Origin: an uncultured Bacteroidota bacterium
Lineage (GTDB): Bacteria > Bacteroidota > Bacteroidia > Chitinophagales > Chitinophagaceae
Reading direction: 5' to 3'
DNA length: 11,356 nt
NCBI GenBank assembly: GCA_946479535.1
Contig: CAMLGP010000033.1
Location: 1-11,356 of the forward strand
Shown: positions 1-6,406 of the stretch, piece after piece
How the letters are laid out: the number at the start of each line of letters is the position of its first letter
How positions within the stretch are numbered: the stretch's first letter is position 1
Made by a program: the position numbers and the translations under genes
The notes under the pieces: model-generated
The model's database searches: none
The model's input: only the letters and a program-made list of their open reading frames with translations
What the model was told of the DNA's origin: nothing

Positions 1-203
1 AAAAGCTATTCATTGCAATACCTGCCAAAAAATTTTCATACAAAATATTTTTGTTTAAGAAAAAGGCGTCCCTGGAATTCGGGACATACTTGTCTATTTA
101 GGTCCAAAAGTATTTCTGACAGTATTGCTTCTTCATGACAAGCATCAAGGCAGCGTCTGATCTTTATCAGGTGGTCTGAGAAACCACATAGATATTTTTG
201 AGA
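1..203. other. Leader/intergenic region upstream of the Rrf2 gene
   Basis: No convincing gene is present. Three small inverted repeats lie in the 140 bases before the Rrf2 start: GTCCC/GGGAC (68-72 and 81-85, 8-nt spacer containing an off-centre EcoRI-type palindrome), CTGAT/ATCAG (157-161 and 166-170, 4-nt loop) and GTGGT/ACCAC (171-175 and 183-187). An AT-rich near-palindrome, CAAAATATTTTTG, sits at 41-53 and contains a TAnnTTTG-like box (46-53), but no TTG is correctly spaced upstream. Rrf2 proteins commonly bind partly palindromic sites in their own promoters, so any of these could be an operator. That is inference. Confidence 0.35.
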
Positions 204-632
204 ATGGTATTCTCTAAATCATTTGGCTATGCCCTGAGAGGCATCCTATATGTGGCTGAAATGGGCACTCGAAAATCGAAGGTTTCTCTGGATGAGATCG
301 CAGAGAAGCTGGATGTTCCAAGGCATTTTTTGGGAAAGGTCCTTAAGCGGTTGGTAAAATCCGGTATCATAGACTCTGCACGCGGCCCGTCTGGCGGGTT
401 CTCTTTAAATGAAAGAACTTTGGGTACACCAATATCTCAAATCGTTGAGGTATCCGGCGATCAAAAGAAATTAAACGCGTGTGTGCTCAGTCTTCATACC
501 TGTAGTTCTGCCAACCCATGTTCTTTGCATAAACAGGCTGAAATATTGAAACGGGAATGGAATACAGTGCTGGCCGAAACTACCATTGCAGATCTACTTA
601 ATAAGCAGGGTAAGGCAATTAGCCTGATATAA
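204..632 (+). CDS. Rrf2-family transcriptional regulator with IscR-like Fe-S ligand set
   Basis: This is a winged-helix repressor of the Rrf2 family, which includes IscR, NsrR and RirA. The N-terminal half carries the helix-turn-helix (about residues 28-57, DEIAEKLDVPRHFLGKVLKRL) and the wing signature ARGPSGGFSL (59-68). The C-terminal part has Cys93, Cys100, Cys106 and His109, with spacing C-x6-C-x5-C-x2-H. The last segment matches the C-x2-H arrangement of the IscR [2Fe-2S] site, so a redox-, iron- or NO-sensing cluster is likely. I chose the ATG at 204; a TTG at 198 would add two residues. The length of 142 aa is normal for the family. The PAS kinase gene follows after 40 bp on the same strand, so co-transcription is likely. 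The target genes cannot be told from the window. Family assignment is firm; cluster binding is inferred. Confidence 0.93.
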   Translation: MVFSKSFGYALRGILYVAEMGTRKSKVSLDEIAEKLDVPRHFLGKVLKRLVKSGIIDSARGPSGGFSLNERTLGTPISQIVEVSGDQKKLNACVLSLHTCSSANPCSLHKQAEILKREWNTVLAETTIADLLNKQGKAISLI

Positions 633-672
633 TAAACTGATCCCGCTGTTACTTTCCTAATTCTAAAAATAT

Positions 673-1932
673 ATGCCCGGAACGAAAACAATACCAGCGG
701 ATATCTCCCACCTTACATCCCTGTTTGAAAATGCTACGGAAGGGATAATCTTATGCAATGGACAAGGCAGGATTGTTTTAGTTAATCCGGCGGCAGAAAG
801 AATGTTTGGCTATAATAGTGGCGAAATAATAGGCAACCCTATAGAAATATTGATCCCTGACAGTGCAAAACCACATCATGAAGCTCTGCGCAAAGGATTT
901 TATCATCACCCGTCCAACAGGGTCATGGGCCATGGCCGTGATCTTTATGGCAAAAGGAAAGATGGACAGAATTTACCCGTTGAAGTAAGCCTGAGTCATT
1001 ACAATCTGGGTACTGAATTTTTTGTAATTGCTTTTATTGTTGATATTACCAAAAGAAAGGAAATAGAGAATAGCATGTTGCGCCAGCAGCAGGAACTTGA
1101 ACGTATCAGCAATGAAATAAGAAAACTAAATGCAGACCTGGAGGCAAAGGTAGAAGAGCGCACGCTAATCCTGAAGGAAGCGTTGCAACGGCTGGAACAA
1201 TCCCAGTTTGAATTAAGCGGCGCCCTGGATAAAGAACGTCAGCTCAATGAGATCAAAAGCCGTTTTGTCTCCATGGCTTCCCATGAATTCCGGACACCGC
1301 TGAGTACTGTGCTGTCTTCTGCCTCTCTACTAGGCAAGTATACTACTGCAGATGAACAGGATAAAAGGGAGCGACATATAGACAAGATCAAATCTTCCGT
1401 GAAGCATCTGAATGATATCCTTGAAGACTTCCTTTCCCTGGGAAAACTGGACGAAGGAAAAGTGGAAAGCCATCCTGTAGAATTTGACCTGCAAGGCCTC
1501 GTAACTGAAACGGTAGAGGAATTAGGAGGATTGCTTAAGAACAAACAACAGATCAGCACCAGTTTTAAATGCCAAAAATTTATTACAGCCGATAAAAAAT
1601 TATTAAAGAACGTACTGATAAACCTGATTACTAATGCTATCAAATTCTCTAACGAAGGAAAAGAAATATTTGTTTCAACCATAGTAATGGATCAGTGGGT
1701 GGAAATCAGTGTTACAGATCAGGGAATCGGTATAGCTGAAGAAGACCTCACTCATTTATTCTCCAATTTTTTCAGAGGGGCTAATGCGCTGAATATCCAG
1801 GGTACGGGACTGGGATTAACTATAGTTAAACGTTACCTGGACCTGATGGGGGGAGAAGTTTCCGTTAAAAGTAAATTAGAGAAAGGAACAACTATATCAG
1901 TATCCATACCAACAAACCAACCTGTTGCATGA
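673..1932 (+). CDS. Soluble PAS-domain sensor histidine kinase
   Basis: This is a cytosolic two-component sensor kinase of 419 aa with no membrane segment. In order it has one PAS domain (about residues 12-126, ending in the typical VDITKRKEIE exit), a coiled-coil linker (about 128-197), a HisKA dimerisation domain with phospho-acceptor His204 in SHEFRTPL, and a HATPase_c domain. The ATPase domain shows the N box (NVLINLITNAIKFS, Asn317 and Asn321), the G1 box (DQGIGI, Asp349) and the G2 box (GTGLGL, 377-382). The PAS core resembles FixL around GHGRDLYGKRKDG, but the haem-ligand His of FixL appears to be Arg83 by eye, so a haem sensor is not supported and the ligand is unknown. The gene follows the Rrf2 gene and its stop overlaps the ATG of an 18-codon response-regulator-like remnant. 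No intact partner regulator is visible. Confidence 0.95.
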   Translation: MPGTKTIPADISHLTSLFENATEGIILCNGQGRIVLVNPAAERMFGYNSGEIIGNPIEILIPDSAKPHHEALRKGFYHHPSNRVMGHGRDLYGKRKDGQNLPVEVSLSHYNLGTEFFVIAFIVDITKRKEIENSMLRQQQELERISNEIRKLNADLEAKVEERTLILKEALQRLEQSQFELSGALDKERQLNEIKSRFVSMASHEFRTPLSTVLSSASLLGKYTTADEQDKRERHIDKIKSSVKHLNDILEDFLSLGKLDEGKVESHPVEFDLQGLVTETVEELGGLLKNKQQISTSFKCQKFITADKKLLKNVLINLITNAIKFSNEGKEIFVSTIVMDQWVEISVTDQGIGIAEEDLTHLFSNFFRGANALNIQGTGLGLTIVKRYLDLMGGEVSVKSKLEKGTTISVSIPTNQPVA

Positions 1933-1985
1933 AATCCATATTAGGGATAGAAGACATTGAAAAATTAAAGAACCTGCTTTACTGA
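1929..1985 (+). pseudogene. 18-codon ORF resembling the start of a response regulator (probable remnant)
   Basis: The ATG overlaps the kinase stop as ATGA, the usual arrangement for a translationally coupled kinase/regulator pair. The peptide reads MKSILGIEDIEKLKNLLY and then stops with TGA. Its beginning matches the first beta strand and acidic pocket of receiver domains (compare the common MKxILxIEDN start). The later residues no longer follow a receiver pattern, and the stop directly abuts the end of the convergent 125-aa gene. The most economical reading is that the cognate response regulator was deleted, leaving its coupled start. Alternatively it is a fortuitous or regulatory micro-ORF. 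No receiver sequence continues in another frame before the next gene. Confidence 0.5.
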
Positions 1986-2363
1986 TTATTCTGTATCAGG
2001 ATAAATTTTGGGAGTAAGAGATATCTCTCTACCGTGTTCATTCTGTTTCTCCAGTGACCAATTATCCGTCATGGTAGTTTCCAGCCATAAGAGCCCTGAT
2101 TTACGAGACACCTGAACATCCAGGCCATATTCATTCCTGAATTTCTTTTCCAGCTCGGCCACAGACATACCATTCTCCAATTCCATAACGGCATTTCCAG
2201 TTTTTAATCCCGCAGCACTTAACAAAGTGTAGTGGGGCAAATGCTTTTTTGTTACTGCTGAATCTGCTGGTTTATAAAATTCCAGTTTCAGGAAAGGAAA
2301 TCGCAGATTAAAATCCTGCTGGATATCATGGATAGTTCTGTCTTTTGAAATCTCAAGTAGCAT
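1986..2363 (-). CDS. Conserved Bacteroidota hypothetical protein, 125 aa
   Basis: I cannot assign a function. The protein is small, soluble and has no signal peptide or membrane span. It has an N-terminal beta/alpha segment (LLEISKDRTIHDIQQDFNLRF, of which residues 2-19 are the best defined), a short charged linker (about 31-45), and a second alpha/beta unit (MSVAELEKKFRNEYGLDVQV, 66-85) followed by SGLLWLETT and NWSLEKQN. From memory, proteins with this WLETT...W(S/T)LE(E/K)QN ending recur in Bacteroidota near sensor kinases, but no domain name comes to mind and this needs a search. It converges on the PAS kinase and its 3' end touches the regulator remnant. Its 5' end diverges from the membrane-protein gene at 2432, with 68 bp between them. 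Codon use and composition look like the neighbours. A role in the same stress response is only a guess. Confidence 0.8.
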   Translation of the reverse strand: MLLEISKDRTIHDIQQDFNLRFPFLKLEFYKPADSAVTKKHLPHYTLLSAAGLKTGNAVMELENGMSVAELEKKFRNEYGLDVQVSRKSGLLWLETTMTDNWSLEKQNEHGREISLTPKIYPDTE

Positions 2364-2398
2364 GGCTTATTGTTGAATTTATTCAGTATAGATACTCA

Positions 2399-2433
2399 AT
2401 ACAATTTTAAATAACCAGGAGTCTTAATTGTAT
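2399..2433 (+). promoter_or_regulatory. Possible translation-control hairpin over the start of the 2432 gene
   Basis: ATACAATT (2399-2406) and AATTGTAT (2426-2433) form a perfect 8-bp inverted repeat. Its 3' arm includes the first two bases of the ATG at 2432. The 19-nt loop contains an AGGAG Shine-Dalgarno-like motif (2417-2421), 10 nt from the start codon. In RNA the fold would hold back the start codon. The stem is AT-rich and may be too weak to matter, and it requires a transcript that starts upstream of 2399. Confidence 0.3.
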
Positions 2434-2914
2434 GACCAATGTGGAAGATGGAAATGACTTTCATCAGGTAGCAGCCTTCTTCAGGTCATTTGAGCAAGTA
2501 ACCCCAGTCATTGATCAGATTATGAATTCGTGGCAATTTTACGCCCTAAACTTTTTGAGAATGAAAACTATTCAGACGGCTTATTCAGTTACCGATTATA
2601 ATATCGAAAGAAAAAAAGGACTTGTCAGCCGCTTTTTCAACTGGTGTCAGAAACAGGAGGAGTATCGTATGGGCTGGCTGGCGGGAACTCTGACTGGTCA
2701 TGGATGTATATTAACTCCGCTAACAATCCTTTTTGTTATATTGGCCGGGAATAACCTGGTTTTTTGGCCACTGATAATTGGGGCAATGGGAATGAGCCTG
2801 GTAGTGAATCTGGCTGCCTTGCCAACCAAAATAACAATTCCAGTTTTTTTCTTAAGTGTATTGGTAGATCTGGTTATCATCGCAAACTGTATTGCCCTGG
2901 GGCTTTCAATTTGA
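2432..2914 (+). CDS. Predicted integral membrane protein of unknown family
   Basis: I do not recognise this gene. The 160-aa product has a soluble, partly helical N-terminal half (residues 1-80, with an aromatic-rich stretch around 33-43 and a charged end ERKKGLVSRFFNWCQKQEE) and a hydrophobic C-terminal half. Three membrane spans are predicted by eye at about 83-105, 108-130 and 134-158. A short loop, PTKI, separates the last two. There is no signal peptide and no catalytic motif that I can name. The start is supported by an AGGAG at 2417-2421. The DUF457-type hydrolase gene begins 49 bp downstream on the same strand, so the two may be co-transcribed. A membrane-associated accessory role is possible but nothing in the sequence defines it. 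Confidence 0.75.
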   Translation: MTNVEDGNDFHQVAAFFRSFEQVTPVIDQIMNSWQFYALNFLRMKTIQTAYSVTDYNIERKKGLVSRFFNWCQKQEEYRMGWLAGTLTGHGCILTPLTILFVILAGNNLVFWPLIIGAMGMSLVVNLAALPTKITIPVFFLSVLVDLVIIANCIALGLSI

Positions 2915-2963
2915 TGATTCGATCTGCAGCAAATAGGTTGGAATGGCCTAACTTCCAATCTGA

Positions 2964-3977
2964 ATGGACACCATAACCCATATCGTTCTCGGTGCCTGTA
3001 TTGGAGAAATTAGTGTAGGAAGGAAAGTAGGTCGTAAAGCCCTTCTCGTTGGAGCCATTGCACAAAGTTTTCCAGATATTGATTTCCTGGCTGCTACCTG
3101 GCAGGATACTACCCATAGTCTTCTTACCCACAGGGGCATTACACACTCTTTTCTGTTTGCAGGTATGGTAGCAGTGGCGATGCCATTTTTTTTGATAAAA
3201 ATCAAAAAACTTTCTGGCGTAACCTGGCAACAATGGAGCATTTTCTGGCTTATCCAGCTATTGATCCATATTTTCCTTGATGCTTTCAATAATTATGGCG
3301 TAGGATGGCTGGAGCCATTTAGCCATTACCGGGTTTCATTCAACGCTGTTTATGTTGCCGACCCTTTCTTGTCCATCTGGCCCGGGATAGCCTTTCTCGT
3401 ATTAATCGTACTACACCTGAATAGTAAAAAGAGAAGATGGTGGGGATTATTCGGCATAGGTATGACAACACTGTACCTTGTCTATGCAGGTTTTAATAAA
3501 CTAACAACAGATGCAGCTATCAACCACACTTTAAACCGGCAAAAAATTTCCTATAACCATTATTTTACTACTCCTACCCCATTGAATAACTGGTTATGGT
3601 TTGTGGTAGCGGCAAATGATAGTGGTTTTTATGTTGGATACCGGTCTGTTTTTGAGGGACAGAAGCCAATAGCATTTGAATACTTTCCCCGTAATGAAAA
3701 GCTTCTTTCTGCATTTCCTGAAAAAGGAGATCTTGCCCGGCTCAAACTATTCTCTCAGGGTTATTATACAGCTGAACAATGGAAAGATACCATTGTATTC
3801 AACGATCTTCGCTTTGGCCAGGAGATTGGGTGGCAGGAACCCAGAGGAAGATTTGCCTTTCATTACTATCTCAATTTCCCAAAGGAGAATAAACTGGTAG
3901 TACAGCGGGGACGATTTGCCAAATGGGATAAAGCGAGTGTAAAGACTCTCATCCATCGGGCATTCAATATGAAATGA
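2964..3977 (+). CDS. YdjM/DUF457-type membrane-bound metal-dependent hydrolase
   Basis: This is a membrane protein of the LexA-binding, inner-membrane-bound hydrolase family (YdjM-like, DUF457/PF04307). The N-terminal MDTITHIVLGACIGE carries the family's early His6. It is followed by SFPDIDF (Asp38 and Asp40), HSLLTHRGITHSF (His51, His56 and His61) and HIFLDAFNNYG (His102 and Asp106), which are the conserved metal-binding residues. Membrane spans are likely at about 24-45, 60-80, 90-110, 135-152 and 157-177. The remaining 150 residues form a soluble C-terminal domain rich in aromatic residues, an arrangement seen in larger Bacteroidota members. The start is the first ATG, and no clear ribosome site precedes it. 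It lies between an unknown membrane protein and a phospholipase D-like gene, which suggests an envelope or lipid role. The substrate is unknown. Confidence 0.9.
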   Translation: MDTITHIVLGACIGEISVGRKVGRKALLVGAIAQSFPDIDFLAATWQDTTHSLLTHRGITHSFLFAGMVAVAMPFFLIKIKKLSGVTWQQWSIFWLIQLLIHIFLDAFNNYGVGWLEPFSHYRVSFNAVYVADPFLSIWPGIAFLVLIVLHLNSKKRRWWGLFGIGMTTLYLVYAGFNKLTTDAAINHTLNRQKISYNHYFTTPTPLNNWLWFVVAANDSGFYVGYRSVFEGQKPIAFEYFPRNEKLLSAFPEKGDLARLKLFSQGYYTAEQWKDTIVFNDLRFGQEIGWQEPRGRFAFHYYLNFPKENKLVVQRGRFAKWDKASVKTLIHRAFNMK

Positions 3978-4136
3978 TCCATTATGCAGTTTCAACAATG
4001 CTATGCTTTTGCAGTTCTCCCCTAATCTCTTGAGTTGCTCCCTATTTTCCCTGATATGTTACGATAGGTTTCATGTATATTATTTCAAGGAAATAACGGG
4101 CGATATTCTTCTCCAGCCACCTCTATCAGGTTGGTT

Positions 4137-5363
4137 ATGGAAGTATATCAATGCCAGATAAAGCCTATTTTTAATACTAATATGCTATCAGGAAGAAGGA
4201 AGCGCAAACTAAAATATACGGATCAGAATAAGGTAAATCTGATCAGGGGAGGTAAATCCTATTTTGATTGTGTGCTTGATCTGATCTCCAATGCCAGACA
4301 AAGTATTCATCTGCAAACATACATTTATACGGAGGATAGTACAGGCAAAATGATTGGAAATGCACTGAAAGAAGCAGCCCGAAGGAAAGTAGATGTACAC
4401 CTTTTGGTGGATGGATATGCTTCGAGTTCCCTGTCCCGCCATTTTATTGCAGAATTGAAAGAAGCAGGAGTTCAATTCCGTTTCTTTGAACCAATTTTTA
4501 AAAGCAGGAACTTTTATTTTGGCCGAAGATTGCACCACAAGGTAATTGTGGCAGATGCACGCTATGCTCTTGTTGGAGGTATTAATATAACAGACAGATA
4601 TAATGACATGCCTGATAAAAAGGCATGGCTGGACTTTGCAATTTTAGTTGAAGGGGAAATTGCCGAAGACCTCTGCGAATTATCCTGGAAAACCTGGTAT
4701 GGCTATCCGGCTAAATTAGCCCCCACCCCATGTGCCCGGCAAACCATTCATTTTAAATTCCATGATTCAGAGATTGCGGCAGTCCGTATGTGCCGCAATG
4801 ATTGGGTGAGAGGAAAGAATGAGATCTCTGGTACCTATGTTGAAATGTTTCGGACAGCTCAATCAAATATCACCATCCTGTGTAGTTATTTTCTCCCTGG
4901 AAGAGTTATTCGAAAACAGTTAGCGTTAGCTTCCAAAAGAGGTGTTACCATAAAAGTTGTTGCAGCAGGCATGTCTGACGTGCGTACCGCGAAATTTGCT
5001 GAAAGGTATCTGTATAGCTGGCTATTAAGGAACAAAATTGAGCTGTATGAATACCAGCCTAATATTCTTCACGGAAAGATTGCTGTTTGTGATAGTGAAT
5101 GGACAACAGTGGGATCTTATAATATAAATGATATCAGTGCTTATGCAAGCATTGAGACAAACCTTAATGTGAGAGATACAGTATTCGCCAAAAAAACAGA
5201 AGAAGTATTAAGTGGTTTAATTGAAAATGATTGTATTCGAATTACCACGGAAACTCATTCCCGCTCACAGAATCTATTGAAGAGATTAATTGAATGGCTT
5301 TCCTATCAATTTGTACGCCTGACGTTGTATTTATTTACATTCTACTTTAAACGCAAGCACTAA
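4137..5363 (+). CDS. Phospholipase D superfamily / cardiolipin synthase-like protein
   Basis: This is a phosphatidyl-transferase or hydrolase with the two HKD motifs of the PLD superfamily. Motif 1 is HHKVIVAD (His133, Lys135, Asp140) followed by GGINI; motif 2 is HGKIAVCD (His312, Lys314, Asp319) followed by GSYNIND. Bacterial cardiolipin synthases with this layout join two phosphatidylglycerol molecules, or PG and PE, at the membrane. The two N-terminal membrane helices of ClsA are absent, as in ClsB/ClsC-type enzymes. The C-terminus has a basic-aromatic amphipathic tail (SYQFVRLTLYLFTFYFKRKH) that could attach it to the membrane. The ATG at 4137 is used here. TTG 4131 and ATG 4182 (MLSGRRKRKL) are alternatives; the latter also gives a sensible N-terminus. 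The preceding gap is 159 bp, so it may have its own promoter. Cardiolipin synthesis is likely but not proven over other PLD activities. Confidence 0.88.
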   Translation: MEVYQCQIKPIFNTNMLSGRRKRKLKYTDQNKVNLIRGGKSYFDCVLDLISNARQSIHLQTYIYTEDSTGKMIGNALKEAARRKVDVHLLVDGYASSSLSRHFIAELKEAGVQFRFFEPIFKSRNFYFGRRLHHKVIVADARYALVGGINITDRYNDMPDKKAWLDFAILVEGEIAEDLCELSWKTWYGYPAKLAPTPCARQTIHFKFHDSEIAAVRMCRNDWVRGKNEISGTYVEMFRTAQSNITILCSYFLPGRVIRKQLALASKRGVTIKVVAAGMSDVRTAKFAERYLYSWLLRNKIELYEYQPNILHGKIAVCDSEWTTVGSYNINDISAYASIETNLNVRDTVFAKKTEEVLSGLIENDCIRITTETHSRSQNLLKRLIEWLSYQFVRLTLYLFTFYFKRKH

Positions 5364-5382
5364 AGCTATAATTAGCTTTAGT
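5359..5382. terminator. Hairpin between convergent genes, probable bidirectional terminator
   Basis: A perfect 10-bp inverted repeat (5359-5368 and 5373-5382, core CTAAAGCTA/TAGCTTTAG) with a 4-nt TAAT loop overlaps the stop codon of the PLD-like gene. It lies between this gene and the convergent XRE gene. No long T-run follows on either strand, so the termination strength is uncertain. Confidence 0.6.
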
Positions 5383-5417
5383 ACTCACATCAAACATCAA
5401 GGTTTTTGTGCTGATTA

Positions 5418-5633
5418 TTACTCCCGGAAGAATTCGTGTATTTCTGCGTCCAGTGCTTTGCTGATCTTGCGTAATGTAAGAACAGTGATGTTTGTTTTAC
5501 CGGATTCGATGCGCGACATACTTGCCTTCTCAAAATTACATTGTATCGCCAGTTCGTTTTGGGTCATTGCTTTTTTGAGACGCAATTCTTTAATTCTTGC
5601 GCCGAGGCTAATCAGAAATTTCGGGTCGTTCAT
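5418..5633 (-). CDS. Small XRE-family helix-turn-helix regulator
   Basis: This is a 71-aa single-domain DNA-binding protein of the Cro/C1 (XRE, HTH_3) type. The core reads LGARIKELRLKKAMTQNELA, then the recognition region NFEKASMSRIESGKTNIT, and a closing helix LTLRKISKALDAEIHEFF. The SRIESGK signature is typical. I chose the ATG at 5633 (MNDPKFLISLG); a TTG at 5651 would add six hydrophobic residues (MIFLRF) that fit the family poorly. There is no toxin-like gene beside it: the upstream 365 bp are empty and downstream lies the convergent PLD-like gene, so an antitoxin role has no support here. It could be a free-standing regulator acting elsewhere. Family is sure, targets are unknown. Confidence 0.9.
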   Translation of the reverse strand: MNDPKFLISLGARIKELRLKKAMTQNELAIQCNFEKASMSRIESGKTNITVLTLRKISKALDAEIHEFFRE

Positions 5634-5998
5634 AAACCGTAGAAAAATCAAATATCTGGAAGCTAGTTTAATAACACGTTGTCTTCCACGACATTTTTGT
5701 TATAATGATTAAGTAATCCCGGATTAATTATAAAAACTCTGCTGGCTATACCTGCAAATCGTAGAATTCCTATAGATAAGGTTTTAATGTTGCATCACCT
5801 ATAATCTTCGAAATGATATTGCATATACAAATAAATTATCGCAAGTTTACTATTCCTGATGCATCTATTAGTCGCAATTGCCCCTTTTTCAAGTTTAGTT
5901 ATATAGGGACAAAAAAGGGACAGTATAAAATCTCTCCATCTCATCCCATAAAAGGGTGAACTCATCATTGTCCTCTTAAGGAAAATAATAAATAGGCA
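5634..5998. other. AT-rich intergenic region
   Basis: I see no gene. The stretch is AT-rich and holds a direct repeat GGGACA at 5906-5911 and 5917-5922 (11-bp period, roughly one helical turn). An 8-bp inverted repeat, CCCTTTTT (5882-5889) with AAAAAGGG (5912-5919), overlaps it. A TATAAT-like hexamer at about 5701-5706 on the + strand has no downstream gene to serve. The far end lies just downstream of the leftward receiver-like gene, so some of this may be its 3' region. Confidence 0.4.
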
Positions 5999-6406
5999 TT
6001 AGTTGCCCTCAGTATTTCCCATTAGAGAATTGGCAATTTGGTCCTGGGCCAGAATAGAGCTTAATTGAGTTGTCAATGCTTCCAATGATTCCGTTTTCCT
6101 GATACAACCTGGAATTCCCAGTCTGTTTGCAATCACTTCGTCTCCTCCATACAAATGAATTTTCACTGAATCCAGTTTGGGGCGCATTGTAATCACAGAC
6201 ATAAATTGCATACAATCATCTTCTGAATTAACATCATTCAATAAAATATGGTCGGGCACGAGATACTTCAACATTTCAAGACTTTGTGAAACAGTAATAG
6301 CATAGGTACATTTGAATCCATCATCTTCCGGCACTTTTCCTAACGCTTCGAGAAATTCACTTAATTCATTTTTACTTCCACCAATAAACAGTAAATGTGT
6401 TTTCAT
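5999..6406 (-). CDS. Orphan receiver-like protein lacking phosphorylation residues
   Basis: This 135-aa protein has the fold outline of a response-regulator receiver domain with no output domain. Beta-1 is THLLFIGGSKNEL, where the usual acidic pair is replaced by GGSKN. Beta-3 is PDHILLNDVNSED, where the phospho-acceptor position reads Asn57 next to Asp58. Beta-4 ends in LYGGDE with Gly where Thr/Ser is normal. The switch Lys appears kept in CIRKTESLEAL (Lys104). It is therefore probably a pseudo-receiver that signals without phosphorylation, or through Asp58 in an altered geometry. It stands alone, and the nearest kinase is 4 kb away on the other strand. A short hairpin lies in its leader (6424-6448). 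Single-domain receivers of this look occur in Bacteroidota, but I cannot name a partner. Confidence 0.75.
   Translation of the reverse strand: MKTHLLFIGGSKNELSEFLEALGKVPEDDGFKCTYAITVSQSLEMLKYLVPDHILLNDVNSEDDCMQFMSVITMRPKLDSVKIHLYGGDEVIANRLGIPGCIRKTESLEALTTQLSSILAQDQIANSLMGNTEGN

Noticed and set aside
673..1932. Haem-based oxygen sensing by a FixL-type PAS domain
   Set aside because: The segment around GHGRDLYGKRKDG resembles FixL, but the residue aligned with the haem His is Arg by eye.
5418..5633. HigA-like antitoxin of a toxin-antitoxin pair
   Set aside because: The XRE gene has no adjacent co-directional small toxin gene; both flanks are either empty or convergent.
5697..5706. TATAAT-like promoter on the + strand
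   Set aside because: No rightward gene follows, and AT-rich DNA produces such hexamers easily.
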